This document shows, piece by piece, positions 40,901 through 52,400 of a stretch of DNA of 64,000 bases (position 1 is its first letter; each line of letters opens with the position of its first letter). The stretch lies in assembly GCF_901933205.1 (NCBI RefSeq), contig NC_044572.1, positions 109,690,965 to 109,754,964 on the forward strand, given 5' to 3'. The translations under genes and the position numbers were made by a program. The DNA comes from Camarhynchus parvulus. Taxonomy: Eukaryota > Chordata > Aves > Passeriformes > Thraupidae. Under the pieces are notes generated by a model. The model searched no databases and was not told where the DNA came from. It saw nothing but the letters and a program-made list of their open reading frames with translations.

Positions 40901-43900
40901 CTGTACTAAGTAAAACCATCCATGTCTGCAAAGCTGTTTAATGAAAGATGTAATAATGAAAGATGTAGAAAAGAAATGGATGCTTTTTCTGCAGCAATCA
41001 GAAAAAAAGAAACAAGCTCTTTCTTTCTAAAAAAAAATTTCAAAACAACACGCTCACCTTAAACACAGCTAAATATCCTGCAACATTTTTCTTTTATCAG
41101 ATGTCTTCATTTCAGCTTCATTGATTAATATGTATTTTTAAATGAAAGTACACACTATATTTAAAACAAATTCTTACATTAACATGTTATGTTTTTATGA
41201 AATGAAATTCTTACCTTAATAATTTTATTCCAGATGGGTTGCATAATATACACAGATAAAGGATTTGTATCCACAGCACTGTACTGTGAGGAAAAAGCAA
41301 GCATGTTAAACAAAGCACTGAACAATGGCTATTTTTACATGTCCTTCAGCATCTAAGAGCACTCAGTGAGACTGGTGTAAATTTATTTTATTCTGATTTG
41401 TACAGGTTTTATTTAATTTAAAAGCATTGGCCTGGTTTACAATTACCATGTTAGCAACTCTATGGACTAACACAAAGGTTTAGGCTTGTGAAATGGCAAA
41501 CAGCCCTGCAGTCACATTTTACTTTTAAATTCTTATTAAATTTACAACCCTATAAAATTCTGCATTTCTGCTGTATTTTGGATTTAACACTTTTATTTCC
41601 ACTACCAGTAATGCACAGTCTGAGCACCAGTTCATTGCTAGTATTTAGGATAGATAGTGAACATGGAATGTGTTGGTAGGTGGAATATTACCTTGCAGAG
41701 ATACACAGCTTTTGTCATAGTAACACAGTTGCATTTGCACTATGCTAATTCATGTAAAGCAATGTTATTGTAAAAATGAGCTCTAAAATAGCACAGTTCA
41801 TTACCACAATAACATTTCTCTGTTGGACAGACTTGAAAACATATGTGTTTTATAAATTCCAATAAATACATAGTTATATCTTTTGTAAAAAAAATACTTC
41901 AGAAATCCAAGGCCACCCTGAATTGCTGTTGTCTCCTTTTTCCTCAGAGGACAGTACCAAGTTTTATCCTGCCTTGAGACTGCAGAACACAGAATAATCT
42001 TAGGAAGAACAATCTAACTGGTAATACCACTGAAAACCATGTACTTGAGCCCTGGCAGGTAGACACTGGAAGAAGTTATCCATCATTGGGGTAGTACACA
42101 TAATTATTTCAGAAATTCTTGCACTTTGAAAGTGCATATGGCTTAACATTGCTAGGATGATGCATATGACTCACAAAGATTCCGATATTTCTATATATAG
42201 CACTGTCCAAACATCATGTGCAGAAAATGGGAGTAAGATGGGATGTGTTAGACCACAGTTTGACAAAGCTGTTCATTTGCAGAAGAGCTGATGACAAAGA
42301 GTCTCCTTTCACATAACTTCAGCTAACAGCTAATTGTCTCTCCATATATACAGTTAATTTATTGACCTCTCTTAGCCAACTAATCTTTGGAGGAGACTGC
42401 ACTCTGGAAGTATCTGTTCCATTAATTATCAAAGCAACTTGGGCACTTGTCTTAAACTCAGGTATCTACATATGAAATGCTTAGGAACTCTTCCATATAT
42501 TTCCTTTTTCTATCTGAATACGAAGCAAATATCTTAATTACCTTCTGGACAAAATAAAGCATTCACATAGTAATTTTGTGTGTTCAAGTTTAAATCACAG
42601 ATCATAAACCTATCATCTAATAAAATTATTATAACACAGCTATTCCCTGTAAATACATACTAAAAAATATCAAAAAAATCACCTAGCAGTAACTGGTAAC
42701 ACCAGACTGCCTAAATTTCCAAAGGGAATAAGATTTTCAGTTTAATGAAGTGTACATCACTGATTTTAATTTTTCTAAAAATGCTGTAAGTGTTCACTCT
42801 GATGTATCATTTTTCTCTGCTGCTGCCACCCATATTACTTAATACAAAATGCAATTTTGTCATCAACAGATTTTCCATCAGAATATATATTAGAATTCTT
42901 AAATACATTACCTCAGAAAAAAATTAATTTGCAGGTAGAACTTAAGTTTTCATTATTCTGTATGTACTTGTAGGTCCAGATGCTGTATTTATCTTTCAAA
43001 CACTGATTATTACAACCGTTTGAAATTTTGATAGTCTAGCTTGCATATGAATTATCAAAACCTGTGGGCTTTGCTGACGTTTATGCCAAAATTAACAATA
43101 ATACCAAGCTATAAAATACTTATCCCAACAGACCAATCAGCTACTACTTAATTTACATGAGAACTATGGAAATCCTCTGAAAATGAAGAAAATTCAAAGT
43201 ATCCGTAAGCACTTTTGAGGTTACAGGTAATCAAGAGTCTGCTCAAAGCTTCACTGCGGCTACTGCCCATTTCCTTACACCAGCTGGTATTCAAGGACTA
43301 TGTGAAATATGGGACAATTTGCTGACCAGCAAATTCAATGAATTCAGCCATACCTGTATAAGAATGTGCAAAGGTCACACAAAATAAGGGAGTTTTTCCC
43401 TTGCTTCTACTTTGGCATTCTCTTTCCCCCCTCACCCCCAAGTCAAAGTCACGAATAAAATCAGAAAATGCTAGTTAAACAACAACAGTAAAATGAGGCC
43501 TTTTATCCAAAATATTCACTGGCTGTTCAGACCTACTGTTCTCTCTTAAAAGAAAAAAAAAGGGAAAATCAGTCTCATTTTTTTGAAATTGTTTTATTTT
43601 CTTTATAGAGAAAATAAAAGAGACTATATAGATATTATATAATTTTTGTATTTTCTTTACTGGGAAATGTAAGAGATCAGGTAGCTTTCCAATATATCTC
43701 TACATAACAGACACAAACAAGAGACACGGTCAACTTTTTGTTTGCCTCACAGTTTCCAAAGTCAAGCACCAAAAATCAAAACAGACCTTATTGGAAAAAG
43801 GAAAAAAAAAGGAGAATTACAGCCAGCTTTTGTCACCTAAAGACATTTCAAGACACACCACACTTCATCCTGTTAATTCCTATGTCTGTGGCTGAACTGT

Positions 43901-46452
43901 TGGTCCTCTGGGTGGAGAAGGAACATTCAGCAGATGTGCAGAAGAATGGAAATTTGCACTTCCCTCCACAATAATTTGTTTTAGCCAGACCAAAGGAAAC
44001 ACCCATGGAAAAATAGTTTTCAGTCACGGCAAAAAATAAAACTTGACAAATAAAGTCTGCTATACCATTTAATACTCTGCTTCGTTCTGCTCCCAAGAAG
44101 CTACTAACCTCAAGGCCATGAAATCCTCAGGAATTTAATGTTCATGGCTGCTCAGAAAAGCAAAGTACTGCGTAACATGCTCACATTATGACCAATGAAC
44201 ATGAATGCAAGAGTCCATTGAACCTGATGGAAAAAAAGTACTGCCATTTGCTATTGAGTAATTCTGTCATTTTCAGGGCACTTACACTAAAAGACAAAAG
44301 TGGAGAGGATAAGCCTGTTGGAGGTTTTTAAGTGCAAGGCTTATACAAGTACTAAGCACTTCCCTGAAAACAGTTTCTGCCCTGGAAAGGAGATTGATTG
44401 TCCTTATATAAAGAAGAAGGGCTTGGAATAATCAGAAAGCTTCTCTCAATTATTTTTAAAAGAAGCTGTAACATTTGGGAGGGAACGGCAGTAGTAAGAG
44501 AATAGGAAAAATGGCATTGACTTCATCTTACTCCCAAATTCAAAAATGCTTCTTCTGGTTTTATGTAATAGCTGATATGTCCTTGAAGTCATCTGCCTTC
44601 TCTCTCAGTGTTAATGGCTTCTATAAGAGCTAGAAATGAGAATACAGACACCAGACACGCGCACACATACATGGTGACTCAGGCAGCACACATGAAATGT
44701 GCTTTTACTTTGTATTCCTGCATCTTAATTTCCATCCAGGGGATCCTGCACAGCACGAAATTTCTGCTGGTCACCTGTGTTAAAGGGGAAAGGAAACAAG
44801 ATTAAGGATGGGGGGGATAAAAAATTAAGAAAAGTAACAGGAAAACAGAAGAAAGAAAAAGGACCAAAAGCAAAGGTTTGGCTACACATTAGAAAAACAA
44901 CTGTTCTGCAGTGACAGAGCAGAGCCAAACAAAAAGAGTGAGGGGCAAAAGCACTCACAGTGACCAAGGTCTGCTCTGCTAAATACAAGACAAATGGTAC
45001 CTTCTGGCTCGCATCCGCACAGATTGGAATTACTTCCCATTATTGCAAACTGGTCACATCAGCACAGCACAGCATCTGCTGGAGGGGTGTTGGGCCTCAT
45101 CATCTGGCCCCACACACCCAACACATCATTAGCATTCAATATGTTTTAAGTTCAAAGTATCTGAAACAATCTGGAGACTACACTGTAACCCAGAAATATG
45201 GCACTTTCAGAGCATGAAAGTGAACCCTGGCTGCTGTGTGTGTTCAAAAACCAAATGCCCACATTGGAAGACTGCTGAAGGATGGTGAAACCAAAAAATG
45301 AAGTGCACTACCTCCAGAACAGACTTTTTCCAAACCAAAAGCCTAGCTATTGCCTTGGAGCGACTTTAGAGAAATAAACAAACAAAACCCAAACAGGGAG
45401 TGAGCTAACCATAAATGAGAGCAGACACTGGATCTTCACTGGACTGCCCAGCCCTTTCCAGCTTTGCACTCTGGAGGCATCACAAGAATAAAATTTTGGA
45501 ATTACTACAATTAAGAGACACATATAAAGCACATCTACACATACTTCAGAGTCAGGAGAGAAAGAAAGCTGCAAGAAATGTAGTTGCATAACTACATTAT
45601 ATTGTTATTTCAACTTCAGCTGCTCGTTATACTAACAGACTATTCCTTTCCTGTACTTAAATCATCTTGTCCCAGGTATTGTGCCACTCAGTCATTTACA
45701 TTCACAACACCTGTGTTTTGTAAATGACAGACAAAGGGATGGGAGGCATGACAATGAACTCTCTTTTGCACAAGGTAAGGGGTTTTTGTGGTTTTGAAAA
45801 CTGGAAGATGGACCAGAGTATGGACCAGGCGATATTGAAGAGAGCTCAGCGGGAAATCATCCTTCTGGGCAATGTCTTATGCAACATGAACTTGGCTTCT
45901 GTGAAAACTTACACTTCAGGAACCACACGAAAATTAAAGAAAATACTGAAATACTGGCACATCTGTTAACAATTTTCTATCAATCTTTCCGATTCCTAGA
46001 ATACGTTAAACATGTGGAGTTAAATTCTATTTAATATATGTTTTCACAGGTTTGGAGTTATTATGGGACACAGCCTTGAATCTTAACAAAAGCTTCACAA
46101 AGGGAAGAAAGACAAACACGCTACAAATAACAGAGCTCCACAACACTGTGGATGCCAAATATGTTCAGCACGTTAAGTGCTGATGTATTCCAAAACACAG
46201 TCCTGTTATTTCTAATAATAGAATTGCTTTAACATTATATCATCAGTTAGTTAATTATTCATAAATAATGGCTTGGGTTTTCTATCTCCTCTACAATAAT
46301 TTGGTGTATTCTGCATTTTCCCCTATCCGCATATATATATGGGGGGGGGTGTTTGTTTTTTGGGGGTTTTTTTTTGTTTGTTTTTGGTGTGGTTTTTGTT
46401 TGTTTGTTTTGGGGGTTTTGTTTGTTTTTGTTTTTGTTGTTTGGGGGTTTTT

Positions 46453-46483
<31 letters not shown>

Positions 46484-49400
46484 ATTAGGTCACCAATACC
46501 TAAGTCCAGGAGTTATAAGCCTGTACTAGGGCTGGATGCAGCTGCACTGTGAAGGAAGAGGCTGCAGTTGGGCTCCTGAGTTCCTCTCTCCCCTCTCACT
46601 TTGCCCCCTTCAGTTCCATTAGCCTGTGCACACTACAGCTAGGAAATACAGCTAGATTTTCCTTTCACCTGATATTATTCCTAGCAAATACTAGAACGTC
46701 ATGGTTTGTGCAATTCAACAATTCGGATTGGTATTATGAAGTCATCAGGAAGTTGTTATTACTCAAACTGCTGTCCTGGGGATGTTTTGTTGCAAAGGTA
46801 TATTTATCATTCACCTCCTCATTTTCAGGAATCCTGACACACATTGAGTCCTGTGCCACATCCTTTCCCTTAATGAAGTATCTATGGACCCATGTCCATG
46901 AGGTCATGGGCACGTGGAGCTGTGGGTCAGGACAGGCCACTCTTAGGGACTCATGCCTGCCAGTGGCACATCCCCTTGCTTGCAGAGCAGTGCCGTGGCC
47001 TTAAGGTGACAGAACCATGGGTTTGGATCACAGGATCATTCAGGTCAGAAGGGACCTCAGCAGGTCTCCTCCTTCTCAAAATAGGCTCAAAACCAAGTGC
47101 TCTATCCAGACCATGGAGAGGTGGACAGTCAGCAGGACTGTTAGTCAGCAACCAGTTTTCAACAAATAGTAGTTATATTAAGGATGCTGCCTAATTTCTC
47201 TTAAGGAGAAGGCTTGCACGGGACATGTTCAAGCACTTAACAACAAAGACAAAATAATTAAAAAGAACATAGAAACATGATTAAATATTGAGCAAGGGGT
47301 AAGAGAAGACAGCTGCATGTGTGCTGCTGTAAAGGGACAAAGGTAGAGGCAGGCCCAGAATGGTGAAAATAGAAATCCTGCTAAAATCAAGACCTGCACA
47401 CTCAGGGAACAGCACAACTGATCCTTAACTTGCTATTCAAGGAAGCTCTAACATAGCAAGAAAGTTGATTTCTATGGGTTTCTTTTTGTGCAGACTGGAC
47501 TTCCACAGTCGGTAAAAGGAAACAACAGCAGGATTTTGTGCTACACCTATTTCTGTGCATGTACAAATATGTATGTGCCAGTAGCCCTTTAAAGATCTAA
47601 CAGTAGATCAAGTACCCATCCAGCGGGAGCTCTGCCAGAGGGTGTACCTAAATACCTGGGAACCCAAAGTGGGGAAACCACACCAGGCCCAAAAGGGAAG
47701 ACAGATTAAAAGCATGTTGTAGTTTCCATAAGAGCTGCTGAACAGCGGTTCTGTAGCACACACACTGAACCCTTGTGTTATCTAACATCCTGATGCACAA
47801 GAGAGGAGTTACTTCACAGAAAGATTCCTACCTCTATAAAACAACCCTTAGAATAAGGATTCCCTTAGATTAATAACAAACATTACACATTCAAATCACA
47901 GCTACATCTTTGCAATTAGTCTTCTATTAAAACACAGATGAATAAACAAAAATACATATGTATAGATGCATAGTCTACACATAAAAAATCCAAAAAGCAT
48001 CTCAGAATGGTAACATCTCCTGATAAAGCAATAAAATGAAACTATGCAGTTGGTATTTGCACTTTTATGAGATTCAGCAAGGCATACAACTCTTTATATT
48101 GAGCATATTTGTTCCAAAAGTGATCTAATGAACCTTTGTAAATTAATGGGTGTAATATTGCACTTAAAACCATGTACAATTTCCCATCATTGGGAAAAAG
48201 TCCTGCAGCAAGTTATATCAAATGTAGCATCTCTGTGATGTGATTTCATTAAGTTCTTGGTTCATTAGCATATGATATGTAGAAGGAAGATAATGATTAC
48301 AGAACTCATGAAATGCTACATTGTCAGCTGAAATCACAACAGGATGAGGAAAAAAGAGGTAACGCATGCATGAAGACTGTCTTTCAGAATGACATATTCA
48401 GTTGGCCCAAGGCTCTTTGAGACATGAGACACATGAATGCAGTGACAGATAATGTAAGAGTAATGAGTTATTTGGTTTATTTCACATACTATTCAACAAC
48501 ATTTAATTACAACCCCAGTCTTCCATCAAAGTAACATGAAGAAGACTGCAAGATTTTATTTGTAGAACAGTGGGCTGTTGACTCATGGTTTTATTGAAGC
48601 CAGACAACACTAGCTTTCACTGCCTCAAATATTCAAGGACACAGTTTAATAAACTCTGGTGGTTTGAAAAATCTAACTACAGCAGACACAACTGATAACT
48701 GCTTTCAGATAATATCTGGAATTAAATATTAGTGAAAAAACCCTAAAAATACTATGTGGAAAAACACTATATAATAAACATGTAAAGAAAATATACATAA
48801 ATATACATAAAATTGTCCATGTGCAATGAGCATTATTGCAATGACCATCATTAACTGTCTCCTAAGTTGTTCCAGGTAATCATGCAAATGAAAGTCTCTT
48901 CTCCTAAATTTTCAAAATCATGTAAACTCCTTGTGTTACCAGAGTAGAAAGCAAAACTACTGTTCAATTAAGGTGAGCAGAACCCATGATTTTTCTAAAT
49001 CTCATAGTTACACTTGTAGCCTTGGAAAAGCATAGACTTCACAGAAATCCCATCTTGTATCTGGGTGAATCCTGAACTTCCATACACTAATTCACTAGAT
49101 TATACTCAACACACTTTGCTCTTCTGGTATAAGTCAGTGTAAAAGAAAGAGTCAGACCTTGAAACGTGATCACCATACATCTGATCTTGTTTCTCCAACC
49201 CTCCAAAATGAGGCCTGGGATGTAATTTGAGAGATCTTCTAGTCCAGAGCATTCACCTAATGCAAGATCACATTCAGTATACATTAAGGATGCAGATCAA
49301 GTTTCCATGAGGTAATGGCCCCATTGCTTGCAGAAAGCAAACATGCCAGCACACTAAAAGAAAATACATTACCCAAAACTTTCATAAAAAGGTGTCAGCA

Positions 49401-52400
49401 ACTGTTTGTTTATTTATATTTGATTAATATATTTGAATATATTAATATTGAGTATGTTTATAATACTCAACACTAGATTGTTGATCTTGCCTCAGAGAAA
49501 TCAAGCCATTTCTTAAGACTGATAAAATGATTGCCCAATCCCCTTTAGCACCTGTTCCAGCAGGCCTTATTAACACAAGACTGACATAACAGATGCCTTA
49601 AATTTCTCTTTGTGCAGCCAAAACTCACATCTTGTCTTTCTTTAAAAGGGCACTCTTTACTAGGCTCTTACTCCCACTTTACTCAGACTGTCTCACACAT
49701 TTCATCTTTTCGAAGCCTCTTGTTATTCATAATGTCATTCTGAGGACTGCAAACTATGCACCAAAGCAGGCAGGACACATTATTCCACTTGATACCTGAT
49801 CAGTACATCAGCTACAGGAGTAAACATAACCCTTTGACATATTTATGACACTTCCAGCTTAAGAACTTTTTTCCCTTTATTATAATAGCCACAATGCTGT
49901 CAACACTCTGATCCCCTGGTATCTTTCCTGCACTCTGTTGTCTCTTATTTTATGTTTTAAATGTTGATTTTCTTTCCCCTAAGCAAAACCTTGTTTACTG
50001 AATTTTTTCATATTGTTTTCTGGCTATTATATCCCTTTTCCAAGTATATTTTAAATCATAAACCTATCCTTCAAAATTCTTTAGTATAGTGAAAATTTTA
50101 CAATATTCTCCCTTCTGTTACTTAATAAAAGTATTGAACAGCAATGGAGCTGGGACCGAGAGAGAGCTGTGTAGGTAGAATCCCACCTGATAGAACCTCC
50201 TACTTTGACAGAAAACTTTACATGTTTCCATTCTCTTTGAAGAAATATTTTAAACTCTTTAAAATATTTCAATTTTACAATGATTTGATCTTAATTACCT
50301 CTGCCTACTTTACTTGTGAGAACATAGGACAGTAGCAGACGCCTCAGTGAAATGAAACTACTTATATCTCATTTACTCTCCCCTCCTCACCACACCCCTT
50401 ATCCACACAGAGCTGCCTGCTAAAAAATGACTTAGAGGATAGAAACAGTGTGGACAAAACAAGATGAAAATGGGGAACCCCAGATGTTAATTTTTATCGT
50501 TGTATCTGATTTCTATAATCATCTTATATAATCCAGGCCTATTGTTTGAGTCAAGCCTCTATAGCTTGTTCTTAGATCTCTTTTATTCTCAAACAGGATA
50601 AAGCATCAGTTTTCTGGCTTGAAGAACCTCTGTGCCCAGGGACTGTAAAAAAACGTGACTCAAGGCAAATATGCAAGGGAAATCCTAAGAATGAAGTGAT
50701 GAGAAGAGACAATGGCAACAGGAGCTCACCACTGACATCACTGAATTCTGGTGAGAAGGATAAAAATGAAGAACCAAATTCTGCTTTTGTCTGTACTCAT
50801 CACCTGGTTGTTGCAGAACAGCTTGTTTCCAACAGAAACCCAAGCAGGCAGGAAAAAAAGGTAGCAGTGTAATTCCATGGCTGCTCTTCTAGAACTACAA
50901 AATGCTGATAAAACATAAAAGTAGGAACGACGTGATGTGATCCAAACCCTACAATTCCAGCTGGTTGTAGCTTTTTGGGTGTGTTGCTCCATATCCTGAA
51001 GAACAGCACACAAACCAAGGATAAGAATCTTCTGTGATACAGTTCCAGCAAATCACCTGAGCATGCAACTGTCCTGAAATCAGCACCTGCCCCAGAGGCA
51101 AGAAGGTGGCAGAAATATCACAGCAGTAATACTCAGGGTTGTGTCTGAACTCTCTCATTGTCACATCTCCACCTGTTCTCGGTGTGCTTTTAAGCAGAAA
51201 AAGGAAAACTGAATCTCTAAAACCCCACTAACAGGCAGAATGAATAGGAATAGATTAGTAAAGTGAAATAGCTAGTCCTGAGGAGCCAGTGCCTGTGCTA
51301 TAAGGATTTCAGAAGGTATAACACTAAACTGGTTCCATTATAATACCAGGGACTGAATACACTGGGGGTACTTGTGCGTTTGTCATCTGGTTTAGGTTCA
51401 TCCTAAGGGAATGCATTTTTGTGTTCTGAGGTCACTCTGTGATGTAAGCCAAAGCTTGGTAATTGGGGAAAGCTTGCTTCAAAAACCTAATATACATGGA
51501 CCTAACATGCTAAAGGGTGCTGAAATCTTTGCATTCATTAGAGGTCTGCCATTCCCTTAGCAAAGAACTGTGCTGGTTTTGTTGCCAAGGCCCTCCTCCA
51601 ACTGCACACAGGAGACAGACAGTGCCTGAAACATACAATTGGAGCATTCATGGCAGAGAAATGAATTCAGCTGTGTGAAAATTTTGAAAATTGAACAGCA
51701 TTTTTTTTTCAGGCCATATTTACCTTTACAAAAGCAGCTGATTACACAAATTGTATTTTAAGCTGCATTACACTCAGCAGATAAATTGTGCAAAGTATGG
51801 AGTATGTTAAGCCACTGATAGTACCGTGAGTACAATGCTGCAGTGTGATGCACAACAGAGAGATGGATGCCACTAAATCTAAAGTTTTCTATACACACTT
51901 CAAATCCAGAAGCAATACAGTGTTTTAGCTCAATATTGAACATATGCTCACAAATCCTTTCAGAGATTACCTAGTTCTTCACAGGGCCAATGCACATATC
52001 CCTCCACACTACCCCACAACTGGGTCCACCAGGAAACACAGGGCAGAAACAGCCAGGAGTTTGTAAGAAGAGGTAACCCATGTGTGCTGGGCACAGTGAT
52101 CAGAGTTTAGCACCTGCTGAACAGGCAGCAAAGGAAGCAGCAATCTCCTCCAAGGGGCTGGGAAGCTGAAGGACCAGGATGCAGTAAGGCCCTAGGCTGA
52201 AGGGGAAGAGATGGCAGCCAGAGGGCAACAGGAGGTTGAAGAGCATGTGTCAGGCCGAGGAGGTGGTGAGAACAAAGCTGCGGTTGTGGCAACTCCAGGT
52301 ATGGGAGAGTGAAGGGCAAGAGATTGTGGTAATGGTTAGTGTCTCCTTGCTGCAACCCTTCTGTATTTTTGGAGTACTTTAAATCACTGTGAGCAGCATT

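Noticed and set aside
46268..46552. 94-codon frame with aromatic and glycine runs
   Set aside because: It is a translation of the G/T low-complexity tract.
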